DNA of 64,000 nucleotides from Ferruginibacter sp. (lineage in GTDB: Bacteria > Bacteroidota > Bacteroidia > Chitinophagales > Chitinophagaceae). The position numbers and the translations under genes are program-made. Positions 18,185-26,082 of this stretch are shown in pieces; positions within the stretch are counted from its first letter, which is position 1; the number at the start of each line of letters is the position of its first letter. A model generated the notes under the pieces. That model did no database searches, was not told the DNA's origin, and saw only the letters and a list, made by a program, of their open reading frames with translations. The DNA lies in assembly GCA_019638485.1 (NCBI GenBank), contig JAHBTP010000001.1, positions 1,240,001 through 1,304,000 on the forward strand, in the 5' to 3' direction.

Positions 18185-18532
18185 TTATCCCTTCTTTTTA
18201 CAACATCTTGGTAATTTCATATAAGCCTCTTGGTTGGCCTGTGTATCGTCCACATCATACCCAATATTTACAATAGCTGCTTTAATTTGGGCAAGATTTG
18301 TTTTCTTTTCGTCCCAACTTACAGTAGTTGTCTTGCCTTTTACATTTACATCAACTGCTGTTACTCCTTCCATCTTGCCAAGGTTCTCTTCAATCCGATC
18401 TTTACACATCCCACACTGGATACTAGGGGTATTAATAGCTATATTTTGTGTGGTATCTGTCTTAGCATCTTGCGCAAATGCTGATACACCAAAGCCTAGA
18501 ATGGCTACAATAAAGAGTTGAATTTTTTTCAT
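18185..18532 (-). CDS. Exported heavy-metal-associated (HMA) domain protein
   Basis: 115 residues. A signal peptide (about 1-20, ending SAFAQ) leads into an HMA ferredoxin-like domain with the metal-binding CGMC motif (about 40-43) and the typical GVTAVDVNVKGKTTTVSWD strands. It ends in LPRCCKKKG, a second Cys pair. HMA proteins carry Cu+ or other soft metals; an exported copy would act in the periplasm. It lies 20 nt after pyrE on the same strand and has a TAnnTTTA-like box at 18548-18555, so it may have its own promoter. The metal is not known. Confidence 0.8.
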   Translation of the reverse strand: MKKIQLFIVAILGFGVSAFAQDAKTDTTQNIAINTPSIQCGMCKDRIEENLGKMEGVTAVDVNVKGKTTTVSWDEKKTNLAQIKAAIVNIGYDVDDTQANQEAYMKLPRCCKKKG

Positions 18533-18552
18533 AATTGAGGTTTAAGGTAAAG

Positions 18553-19197
18553 TTATAGAATACCCATCCAATTTTCGGGATCTTGCCGCCAATTTAACAA
18601 GGTATCAACCATTTTTTCAGAAACTATCCCTCTAATTGCTGCTTCTTCAACCAAGGCTTTATAATTGGTAAGGGTACGAAGTGTTATCCCACTTTTTAAA
18701 AATGCCTTCTCAGCCTGAGGAAATCCATAGGTAAATATTGCCACCATGCCTTCCACCTTCAATCCTTGATTTGTTAAAGCATCACAAACCTGCAAGCTAC
18801 TTTTACCCGTACTAATTAAATCTTCCACCACAAGCACTCTTTGTCCCGCAGTAAATGCACCTTCAATTTGGTTACCCATTCCATGTTCTTTAGGCTTTGG
18901 TCTAACGTACATAAAGGGTAATTTTAATTGATCTGAAACCATCGTCCCCCATGGGATACCTGCAGTAGCCACCCCTGCAATAGCATCAACATCCGGAAAT
19001 TCAGAAAACACCAATGCTCCCAATTCGCTTTTAAAAAAATCACGTATATATGGAATTGACAATAACCGGCGGTTATCACAGTATATAGGGCTTTTCCAGC
19101 CACTTGCCCAAATAAATGGCTCCTCTGGCCTAAAATTCACCACATTAGCCTCTATTAATTTAATAGCTATTGAACGCGTGTCTGTCATTGTATTCAT
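18553..19197 (-). CDS. pyrE: Orotate phosphoribosyltransferase
   Basis: About 214 residues. It converts orotate and PRPP to orotidine 5'-monophosphate in pyrimidine synthesis. The PRPP-binding loop VLVVEDLISTGKS and the substrate region WASGWKSPIYCDNR are present, as is GVATAGIPWG. The minus-strand TTG at 19206 lies in the -7 box TATCTTTG, so it is not the start; ATG 19197 (MNTMTDTRS) or ATG 19188 (MTDTRS) is. Divergent from the NUDIX gene. pyrB and pyrR are encoded 2-3 kb away on the same strand. Confidence 0.93.
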   Translation of the reverse strand: MNTMTDTRSIAIKLIEANVVNFRPEEPFIWASGWKSPIYCDNRRLLSIPYIRDFFKSELGALVFSEFPDVDAIAGVATAGIPWGTMVSDQLKLPFMYVRPKPKEHGMGNQIEGAFTAGQRVLVVEDLISTGKSSLQVCDALTNQGLKVEGMVAIFTYGFPQAEKAFLKSGITLRTLTNYKALVEEAAIRGIVSEKMVDTLLNWRQDPENWMGIL

Positions 19198-19203
19198 GGT
19201 ATG

Positions 19204-19211
19204 CAAAGATA
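19204..19211 (-). promoter_or_regulatory. -7 promoter box for pyrE
   Basis: Minus strand TATCTTTG, an exact TAnnTTTG match, ending 6 nt before ATG 19197 (15 nt before the alternative ATG at 19188). Confidence 0.5.
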
Positions 19212-19265
19212 ATCATTCACTATTTCTGCCCGTTTGAGAGATGGTGCTTAATTTTACAAAAAAAA

Positions 19266-19895
19266 ATGCACATTTCAATTTACATAGGATCCAAGCCGGT
19301 GCATTTATGTGATGCCGCTCACCCCATGCTGAAGGAAAAGCAAGGGAATAAAGATGTTATTTTCATAAATGAATTATCGGCACGGTCTATTACCGATCTT
19401 CTTTCACGAATGAAGCAGGGGGATATTAAAGAAGGTATTATGGCACATCCGAATTGGGAAAAGCTTAAAAAGGCTTTTTTTAAACAATTTACTGTTATTA
19501 CTGCTTGCGGAGGTATAGTTCAAAATGTAGAAAAAGAATTACTTTTTATATACCGTCGTGGAAAATGGGATTTACCAAAAGGGAAAATGGAAATAGGTGA
19601 GCTTCCTGAAACATGTGCTGCCCGCGAGGTGGAAGAAGAAACAGGAATAGGACAACTTGTCTTAAAAGAAAAGATTGGTACAACTTATCATACCTATGAA
19701 GAAAACGGAAAACAGATTTTAAAAGAAAATCACTGGTTTTACTTTACCACAAAAAGTCATCAGCAACCTGTGCCCCAATCTGAAGAAGAAATCACAAAGG
19801 CGAAGTGGATTCCAACACGACATATTAAAGAACCTATGGATAATACTTATCCGGCTATACAGGATATTCTGCACACCTTTTTTGATAAACCCTAA
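19266..19895 (+). CDS. NUDIX hydrolase
   Basis: 209 residues. The Nudix box is complete: GKMEIGE, then seven residues, then REVEEETGI (about 118-140), with WDLPKGK just before it. These enzymes hydrolyse nucleoside diphosphates linked to another group; the substrate is not evident. The N-terminal 70 residues precede the Nudix domain and are unassigned. I start at ATG 19266 (MHISIYIGSK); the TTG at 19170 would add 32 residues antisense to the pyrE start region. Its stop codon lies inside an 8-bp inverted repeat. Confidence 0.85.
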   Translation: MHISIYIGSKPVHLCDAAHPMLKEKQGNKDVIFINELSARSITDLLSRMKQGDIKEGIMAHPNWEKLKKAFFKQFTVITACGGIVQNVEKELLFIYRRGKWDLPKGKMEIGELPETCAAREVEEETGIGQLVLKEKIGTTYHTYEENGKQILKENHWFYFTTKSHQQPVPQSEEEITKAKWIPTRHIKEPMDNTYPAIQDILHTFFDKP

Positions 19896-19913
19896 TCCAA
19901 AGCATTTAGGGTT
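19888..19913. terminator. Possible bidirectional terminator hairpin
   Basis: AACCCTAA / TTAGGGTT, 8-bp stem, 10-nt loop, overlapping the NUDIX stop codon and lying between convergent genes. There is no strong T run, so the assignment is weak. Confidence 0.35.
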
Positions 19914-19935
19914 AATGTGCATTATTTAAAAATCT

Positions 19936-20136
19936 TTATTTCTCGTTTAAAATAGATTTAGCCCTAGGGCTATTCAACATCTTCCATACAAATAACAGGC
20001 CTCCGGTTACTTGTAAAATCATACCTGTAATAAGAAAATCATTTGAATAATTATAATGAAGTATTTTAAATAATGCACCAATAAAGACGCAAAATAAACC
20101 TATTATAAAAATTAAAATGGTGTACTTAATCTTCAT
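19936..20136 (-). CDS. Small membrane protein, GldL-like
   Basis: 66 residues, two transmembrane helices separated by a short ILHYNYSNDF loop. The pattern FIGALFKILHY, then NDFLITGMILQ, then a second helix resembles the N-terminal membrane pair of GldL and of short GldL-related proteins common in Bacteroidota. Here only the membrane pair is present, without GldL's long C-terminal domain. I start at the ATG at 20136 (MKIKYTIL). It is the last gene of the prfB-to-thioesterase run, 32 bp after the thioesterase. Function unknown. Confidence 0.55.
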   Translation of the reverse strand: MKIKYTILIFIIGLFCVFIGALFKILHYNYSNDFLITGMILQVTGGLLFVWKMLNSPRAKSILNEK

Positions 20137-20168
20137 TTCTCCAATGTTAAATAGCAAAACTTAGCCAA

Positions 20169-20594
20169 TCAAAAATAGGGAATAATAGCTACAGTAAGGC
20201 GAGATATACATACCAATTGTTTCTCTTCATTCTCTATTCGAATATCCCAAACATGTGTCTTTTTCCCAAGGTGCAACGGGCGAGCGGTAGCGGTTACAAA
20301 TCCTGATGAAACCGATCTTACATGATTCGCATTTATTTCCAGACCTACACATTTATATTCTTCATGATTAATCACAACGGCTGAAGCCACACTGCCAATG
20401 GTTTCTGCCAGCGCACAACTGGCACCGCCATGCAACAGTCCATAGGGTTGTTTTGTTTTGTCAATAACAGGCATGCGCATACGAAGATAATCTTCACCCA
20501 CTTCAACCCATTCCATCTCTAAAAAATCAGCCATCGTACTTTTATGCAGGCGCTGCAAATCATCCACCTTAAGTGATTTATTAAACCAAATCAT
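20169..20594 (-). CDS. Hotdog-fold thioesterase (PaaI/YdiI-like)
   Basis: 141 residues of the PaaI-type hotdog family. The motif GLLHGGASCALAET (about 52-65) carries the catalytic region (His-Gly-Gly and the acidic residue at ET). Enzymes of this type hydrolyse aryl- or acyl-CoA thioesters; relatives include the 1,4-dihydroxy-2-naphthoyl-CoA hydrolase of menaquinone synthesis, which would suit a menaquinone-using Bacteroidota, but the substrate cannot be read from the sequence. It follows coaD by 15 nt. Confidence 0.85.
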   Translation of the reverse strand: MIWFNKSLKVDDLQRLHKSTMADFLEMEWVEVGEDYLRMRMPVIDKTKQPYGLLHGGASCALAETIGSVASAVVINHEEYKCVGLEINANHVRSVSSGFVTATARPLHLGKKTHVWDIRIENEEKQLVCISRLTVAIIPYF

Positions 20595-20609
20595 ATAAGC
20601 ATTTAAAAA

Positions 20610-21080
20610 TTATTTATTAATATCTCTATTCACTACATCCGGTAAAAAACCTGATGCATCCCCTCCGTGCCGAAGTACATCACGTACCAGTGTAGAGGCC
20701 ACTGATGTATATTTAGGAAGACACGTTAGAAAAATGGTTTCCACATTTTTATTTAAACTGCGATTCATATCTGCAATGGCCTTTTCATATTCAAAATCGT
20801 TAACGTATCTGATGCCACGCAACACATAATGAGCCCCAATTCGTTCACAGCAGTGAACTGTTAATCCTTCATAAATAATAACCTCAACCTTTTTATTCCC
20901 TTTGTATATATCCATAATCCATTGCAGCCTTTGCTGATCGGGAAACATGGGTTGTTTGCTGCTATTCACGCCTATCCCTACAACCAATTTATCAAACAAA
21001 GGCAGTGCCCTGTCAATAATATCCTTATGCCCTAAAGTAAAAGGGTCAAAGGTTCCGGGAAATAAACATATCCTTTCCAT
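20610..21080 (-). CDS. coaD: Phosphopantetheine adenylyltransferase
   Basis: 156 residues. It makes dephospho-CoA from 4'-phosphopantetheine and ATP, the penultimate step to coenzyme A. The nucleotidyltransferase motif GTFDPFTLGHKDI is at the N-terminus and RGIRYVNDFEYE in the middle. I start at ATG 21080 (MERICLFPGTFD), the family's normal N-terminus; a start at 21104 would overlap pyrB. Gap to pyrB is 13 nt, gap to the thioesterase 15 nt, so it is operonic. Confidence 0.93.
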   Translation of the reverse strand: MERICLFPGTFDPFTLGHKDIIDRALPLFDKLVVGIGVNSSKQPMFPDQQRLQWIMDIYKGNKKVEVIIYEGLTVHCCERIGAHYVLRGIRYVNDFEYEKAIADMNRSLNKNVETIFLTCLPKYTSVASTLVRDVLRHGGDASGFLPDVVNRDINK

Positions 21081-21093
21081 ACTAATTGCGTTT

Positions 21094-22026
21094 TTAATGC
21101 ACATTACCTCCTCCTAACAGATACATTACAGCCATCCTTACGGCTACTCCATTCTCTACCTGTTGCAAAATTATTGATTGATGGCTATCAGCTACATCAC
21201 TATCCAGTTCCACTCCCCGGTTTATAGGACCGGGATGCATGATTACAATCTCTTTATTAATAGCATCCAGCACACTTTTTTTAACACCATACGACAAATT
21301 ATATTCGCGTAATGAAGAAAACAACACCTGATGTTGCCGTTCCAGTTGGATACGTAAGATATTAGCCACATCACACCAAGCTAATGCCTTTTTCAAATTG
21401 AGTTCAACCTTCACACCCAATGCCTCTGCAATATAAACCGGCATTAATGTTGGCGGGCCTGAAACCATCACTTCTGCTCCCATCTTTTTTAGCAGATATA
21501 TATTACTTAATGCTACCCTGGAATGCATAATATCACCAATGATAAGCACCTTTCTACCTTCTATTGAACCTGTTTTTTCAATTATTGAAAAGGCATCCAA
21601 TAATGCCTGGGTGGGATGTTCATTAATGCCATCACCTGCATTAATTATAGCTGTATTTGGTAAGTGCCTGGCAAGAAAGTGAGGTGCTCCACTTGCACTA
21701 TGCCGCATCACTACCATATCTACCTTCATAGCCAAAATATTATTTACGGTATCCAGCAATGTCTCTCCTTTTGAAACAGAGGATGAAGAGGTAGCAAAGT
21801 TTATAGTATCGGCGCCTAATCTTTTTTCAGCCAACTCAAAAGAAATTCGAGTGCGTGTAGAATTTTCATAAAACAAATTCACCACCGTTATATCTCTAAG
21901 TGAGGGAACCTTTTTTACCGGGCGCTGTAGTACTTCTTTAAATTGAATAGCGGTTGTGAGAATGGTAGAAATATCCTTACGGGTAAGTTCTTTAATGCCT
22001 AAAAGATGTTTAGTAGATAGTTGCAT
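21094..22026 (-). CDS. pyrB: Aspartate carbamoyltransferase catalytic subunit
   Basis: 310 residues. It joins carbamoyl phosphate and aspartate, the committed step of pyrimidine synthesis. Carbamoyl-phosphate motif STRTRISFE and the HPTQALLDAF block are intact; MHPGPINRGVE near the C-terminus belongs to the aspartate site. No pyrI regulatory subunit is next to it. It follows pyrR by 21 nt, the usual pyrR-pyrB order. Confidence 0.95.
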   Translation of the reverse strand: MQLSTKHLLGIKELTRKDISTILTTAIQFKEVLQRPVKKVPSLRDITVVNLFYENSTRTRISFELAEKRLGADTINFATSSSSVSKGETLLDTVNNILAMKVDMVVMRHSASGAPHFLARHLPNTAIINAGDGINEHPTQALLDAFSIIEKTGSIEGRKVLIIGDIMHSRVALSNIYLLKKMGAEVMVSGPPTLMPVYIAEALGVKVELNLKKALAWCDVANILRIQLERQHQVLFSSLREYNLSYGVKKSVLDAINKEIVIMHPGPINRGVELDSDVADSHQSIILQQVENGVAVRMAVMYLLGGGNVH

Positions 22027-22047
22027 TAAAAAGCAAATTTAACCATT

Positions 22048-22572
22048 TCAGGGTTTAATCAGCTCTACTTCCAGCAAATCATTCACTTTTTTTATCAGTT
22101 TCACCTTTTCATTGGCTGCAGTTTCCAATACCATGCCTACATAATCCGCTTGTATAGGGAATTGCCGGTGTTCATGCCGGTCAATCAATACACACAATTC
22201 AACCCTTTCCGGACGACCATAATCAAGCAATGCATCTAAAGCAGCTTTAATTGTTCTACCAGTAAATAGTACGTCATCTATCAGAATAACATGCAGTCCG
22301 GTTATGGCAAAAGGTAAATGCATTTTATCAGGTGTAAGCATGTTTTTATGCAAATCGTCACGATAAAAGGTAATGTCTAATTTTCCGTAAGGAATTTCTT
22401 TACCTGGCAATTGGAATTTCAACTGCTGCATTAAATGATTAGCAAGCACTACCCCTCCTTGTTGAACTCCAATAATAGCAATATTTTTCATTCCCGGATT
22501 TCTTTCCAGAATAGTGTGGGCTAATTTTTTTACTTCAGCCAGAAATTCGGTATGAGATAAAACCGTAGCCAA
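22048..22572 (-). CDS. pyrR: PyrR-like uracil phosphoribosyltransferase / pyr regulator
   Basis: 174 residues of the type I PRTase fold. The PRPP loop VILIDDVLFTGRT (about 90-102) and FYRDDL (substrate/dimer region) match PyrR. In Firmicutes PyrR binds mRNA hairpins to attenuate pyr operons; whether it regulates here is unknown, and I see no obvious anti-terminator before it. The start is TTG 22572, immediately after the TAA of the dehydrogenase gene, which implies translational coupling. The next in-frame ATG would lose the first 27 residues. Confidence 0.88.
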   Translation of the reverse strand: MATVLSHTEFLAEVKKLAHTILERNPGMKNIAIIGVQQGGVVLANHLMQQLKFQLPGKEIPYGKLDITFYRDDLHKNMLTPDKMHLPFAITGLHVILIDDVLFTGRTIKAALDALLDYGRPERVELCVLIDRHEHRQFPIQADYVGMVLETAANEKVKLIKKVNDLLEVELIKP

Positions 22573-24207
22573 TTATTTTTCTTTCATAAATGGATAACGA
22601 TAATCTGTAGGTGAAACAAATGTTTCTTTAATGGTACGAGCGCTTAACCACCGATATAAATTAAGCATACTTCCTGCTTTATCATTTGTTCCGCTGGCTC
22701 GTGCACCACCAAACGGTTGCTGACCAACAACTGCACCGGTTGGTTTATCATTAATATAGAAATTACCTGCTGCATTACGCAATTTATTAACAGCAGCATC
22801 TATGGCAAAACGATCATGCGCCATAATGGAGCCGGTAAGCGAATAAGGAGATGTAGTATCTACCAATTTTAAAGTCTCCTCATATTTATTTTCATCATAA
22901 ACATAAATTGTAAGTATGGGTCCAAATAATTCTTCGCACATGGTAACATACTTAGGATCCGTTGTTTCAATTACTGTTGGCTCAATAAAATAGCCTTCAG
23001 TCTTATCGCATTTCCCACCAATAATAATTCTTGCACCGCTGTTTCTTTTACGTACATCTTTTAAATAACCGGCTAGCTTATCAAAGCTCTTTTCATCAAT
23101 AACTGCATTGATAAAATTTGTAAAATCTTCCACAGTACCCATTTTCATGGTGGCTATTTCCATCTTTAATTTCGATTTAATTTCTGCCGCCAGGTTAGAA
23201 GGAAGATAAGCTCTTGAAGCAGCAGAACATTTTTGTCCTTGATATTCAAAAGCACCGCGGGCAAGGGCTGTAACTACTGCATCCACATCTGCTGAACGAT
23301 GTACCATTACAAAATCCTTACCACCCGTTTCACCTACAATACGAGGATATGATTTATATAGACCGGTATTTTTCCCTATTGTTTCCCACATACTGTTAAA
23401 CACAGCTGTACTTCCGGTAAAGTGAAGCCCTGCGAAATCAGGATGGTGTAAACAAACTTCGCCCATAACTGGACCGCTTACAAAAACCAAATTAATAACG
23501 CCATCCGGCAAACCAGCCTCTTTCAAAATACGCATAAACATTTGTGCACTATACACCTGGGCATTTGAACATTTCCATACCACCACATTACCGCACATCG
23601 CAGGGCTAGTGGGAAGATTGCCGCCAATAGCAGTAAAATTAAATGGCGTTAATGCGAACACAAATCCTTCAAGCGGACGATATTCCATCCGGTTATTTAC
23701 ACCCGCTGAACTGATTGGTTGCTGCCTGTATATATCGCTTAAATAATGCACATTAAATCGGAGAAAATCTATAAGCTCGCAGGCAGAATCAATCTCTGCC
23801 TGATATGCATTCTTACTCTGCCCAAGCATAGTAGTAGCATTCATATATGCCCGATATTTCCCTGCAATTAAATCTGCGGCTTTTAAAAATATATTCGCAC
23901 GGTTTTCCCACGACATGGCAGCCCATTTATCACGCACACGCAATGCTGCATTAATGGCCCTTTTTACATGATTAGCATCACCATTATGATATACACCTAA
24001 TGAGTGCTTATGGTCATGCGGGGGGCGAATAGCCGATGTCTTATCTGTACGCACTTCTTCACCGCCAATATACATAGGCACATCAATTTTTTGCGCCTTC
24101 AATTCCTTAATGGCATTCTTTAATGCAGCTTTTTCGGGTGTTCCGGGGGCATACGTCAAAACCGGCTCATTTGCCGGAAGAGGATAGTAAAAATCACCGT
24201 AATTCAT
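22573..24207 (-). CDS. pruA: L-glutamate gamma-semialdehyde dehydrogenase (1-pyrroline-5-carboxylate dehydrogenase)
   Basis: 544 residues. It oxidises glutamate semialdehyde to glutamate with NAD+, the second step of proline breakdown. Catalytic Cys is in YQGQKCSAASRAY and the general-base Glu in VGETGGKDF. Length and N-terminus (MNYGDFYYPLPANEPV) match the Bacteroidota single-function enzyme. The minus-strand TTG at 24309 falls in the -33 promoter element, so I use ATG 24207. A 70-nt leader separates it from its -7 box. Confidence 0.92.
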   Translation of the reverse strand: MNYGDFYYPLPANEPVLTYAPGTPEKAALKNAIKELKAQKIDVPMYIGGEEVRTDKTSAIRPPHDHKHSLGVYHNGDANHVKRAINAALRVRDKWAAMSWENRANIFLKAADLIAGKYRAYMNATTMLGQSKNAYQAEIDSACELIDFLRFNVHYLSDIYRQQPISSAGVNNRMEYRPLEGFVFALTPFNFTAIGGNLPTSPAMCGNVVVWKCSNAQVYSAQMFMRILKEAGLPDGVINLVFVSGPVMGEVCLHHPDFAGLHFTGSTAVFNSMWETIGKNTGLYKSYPRIVGETGGKDFVMVHRSADVDAVVTALARGAFEYQGQKCSAASRAYLPSNLAAEIKSKLKMEIATMKMGTVEDFTNFINAVIDEKSFDKLAGYLKDVRKRNSGARIIIGGKCDKTEGYFIEPTVIETTDPKYVTMCEELFGPILTIYVYDENKYEETLKLVDTTSPYSLTGSIMAHDRFAIDAAVNKLRNAAGNFYINDKPTGAVVGQQPFGGARASGTNDKAGSMLNLYRWLSARTIKETFVSPTDYRYPFMKEK

Positions 24208-24277
24208 TATGTAAGTTTTTAATAGTCTGAATGAAGAAACAACCTTAATAATCCGGGCTGTTTTACCAAATGTTTTG

Positions 24278-24309
24278 CAAAGGTATGAAGGTTTTTGGTT
24301 AAACAACAA
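24278..24309 (-). promoter_or_regulatory. Promoter of pruA (and likely pyrR-pyrB-coaD)
   Basis: On the minus strand TTG (24304-24306 or 24307-24309) is followed 18 or 21 nt later by TACCTTTG (24278-24285), a consensus Bacteroidota -33/-7 pair. It overlaps the 3' end region of prfB. Confidence 0.6.
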
Positions 24310-24321
24310 GCACCCGTTTAG

Positions 24322-25405
24322 CTATTCTGCTTCACTCATCAGGTAGGCCTTTATAAATCCATCCAACTCTCCGTCCATTACCGGACCTACGTTGCTTACT
24401 TCATAATCTGTTCTATGGTCTTTGATCATTTTATAGGGATGAAATACATAGCTGCGAATTTGACTCCCCCACTCTATTTTTTTCTTTTTAGAATTGGTGG
24501 CATCGCGTAATTCATTTCGCTTTCTTAACTCTTCTTCATATAAACGACTTTTGAGCATTTGTATGGCCTTTTCCCTATTTCCCATTTGAGAACGTTCAGT
24601 TTGGCATACAACCACAATACCGGTTGGAATATGTGTAAGAAAAACCTTTGTTTCTACCTTATTTACGTTTTGTCCGCCTGCACCACCTGATCGAGCGGTT
24701 TCCATTTTTACATCAGCATCCTTAATTTCAATATTGATAGAATCATCAACTAACGGGTAAACATATACGCTGGCAAATGAAGTATGGCGCCTTGCATTAC
24801 TATCAAATGGAGAAATACGAACTAACCGATGCACCCCACTTTCTGCTTTTAGAAACCCGTAAGCAAATGGCCCGTCAAACTGAAAGGTACAGGTCTTTAT
24901 ACCTGCACCATCCCCCCATTGCCAATCAAGCTCAGTTACCTTCCATCCCTGTTTTTCACCATACATACGATACATCCTGGATAACATTTCTGCCCAATCC
25001 TGGCTTTCTGTACCTCCTGCACCGCTATTTATTTCCATCACAGCCGGCAATGCATCCGAGGGATCATTTAGTGTGCTTTTAAATTCCGCTTCATCAATAG
25101 CGATATTTGCCGTATCAAAGGCTTCCTTTACTTCCATTTCATCTGCTTCCCCGGCTTTCCAAAAATCAAATAACACAGCAAAATCTTCCACCTTCAGTTC
25201 AACGCGGTGAAACATGCCTACCCAATATTCATTTAATTTGATTTCTTTTAAAATTCCGGTAGCCCGGTCAGCATCATCCCAAAATCCGGGAGCAAGGGAG
25301 AGCTGTTTATCATTTTCTATTTTTGCTTCTCTATTAGCTACGTCAAAGAAACCTCCTCAAAACCAAAAGGCGGTCTCTCATATCTTTTAAATGCTCTGTT
25401 GTCAT
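24322..25405 (-). CDS. prfB: Peptide chain release factor 2, expressed by +1 programmed frameshift
   Basis: 360 residues assembled from two frames. Frame one starts at ATG 25405 ([14 protein letters not shown]) and stops at codon 21, TGA at 25343-25345. The site reads AGGAGG TTT CTT TGA C, the classic RF2 shift signal (SD-like element, then CTT, TGA, C). A +1 slip puts GAC at 25344 in frame and the second frame runs to TAG at 24322. The second part has the GGQ catalytic loop (GGAGGQNVN) and the SPF anticodon motif ([10 protein letters not shown]). RF2 reads UGA and UAA. The shift lets low RF2 raise its own synthesis. An ATG at 25215 is not the true start. Confidence 0.93.
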
Positions 25406-25410
25406 AGCTG

Positions 25411-25418
25411 CAAAGATA
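25411..25418 (-). promoter_or_regulatory. -7 promoter box for prfB
   Basis: Minus strand TATCTTTG, exact TAnnTTTG, ending 5 nt before the frame-one ATG of prfB at 25405. Independent support for that start. Confidence 0.5.
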
Positions 25419-25806
25419 GAAAAAAAGTAAGGATATCAGGCTACTGTACTTAATGTTCCGCAACAGATTGGTATTTGTACTGATTAAAGTGGAAGTAATT
25501 TTATTAGCAATTGAAAAACGTGTATTTAATTTTTCTTAAGCCCTCTGCAACCCGGCAAAACTCAGCTATCGGTTGGAGGTAAAAAGAAATTATTTACCGC
25601 TCACCAATGGCAATCAGGAAAAATAACTCTCACACAGATATGGCAAATTTTTACTATCACTTCTAATCCGCTCTTCTCTGTGTTTCAAAGTTAATAAGCA
25701 GAAACGCTATTACTTATGAGTTACGAGCTATTAGTTCTTGGTTAAGCGGGTAGGATTAGGACTCCAAGTTGATAAAAAACATTTTCGTGTATCCGTAGTA
25801 GTTATG
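25419..25806. other. Intergenic DNA, no gene seen
   Basis: About 390 bp with stops in all frames, no RNA gene and no clear hairpin terminator. Its last 50 bp shade into a degenerate unit of the tandem repeat that follows. Confidence 0.5.
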
Positions 25807-26082
25807 CTCCATAAATACCGAATTTGAGGTATTGTTTCATATTTAAAATAATCCGAACTTTGAATTGGGGTGGGAAACGCAGTTTCCCCTTTTTTGAAAT
25901 ATACCCCATAAAGTACCTAATCGAGGTATTGTTCCCTGTTTTCATAATTCCGAAATTTGCTTTAGGGCGGGAACGCCAGTTCCCCATCCGTTTGGGGTAG
26001 CACCTACAAAGTACCGTGATGAGGTATTGTCCCGTGTTTTAAAAAATGCGAAATTTGAATAGGGGATGCGGGTAGCGTCCCC
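25807..26082. repeat. Tandem array of about 97-bp units, each with two hairpins
   Basis: GAGGTATTGT recurs at 25826, 25923 and 26021, a period of 97-98 bp. Each unit has hairpin A, AATACC/GGTATT in unit 1 and AGTACC/GGTATT (one G-U) in units 2 and 3, and hairpin B whose stem differs but still pairs: GGGAAAC/GTTTCCC (25872-25888), GGGAAC/GTTCCC (25969-25984) and GGGGATGC/GCGTCCCC with one G-U (26062-26082). Between them lie conserved CGAA and TTTG words. Changed stems that still pair point to selection on structure. It lies in a 1-kb gene-free gap between prfB and an ompA-like gene. No coding potential survives: the one open frame (25802-25987, minus) simply runs through the units. Confidence 0.75.

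Noticed and set aside
24322-25215. RF2 beginning at ATG 25215 as a complete gene
   Set aside because: It lacks the normal N-terminal helices; the upstream sequence contains an intact start and the frameshift site, so the short version is an artefact.
25802-25987. 61-residue minus-strand ORF across the tandem repeats
   Set aside because: Its codons simply run through two repeat units and their hairpins; no start signal or family resemblance. The pairing-preserving changes fit structure, not protein.
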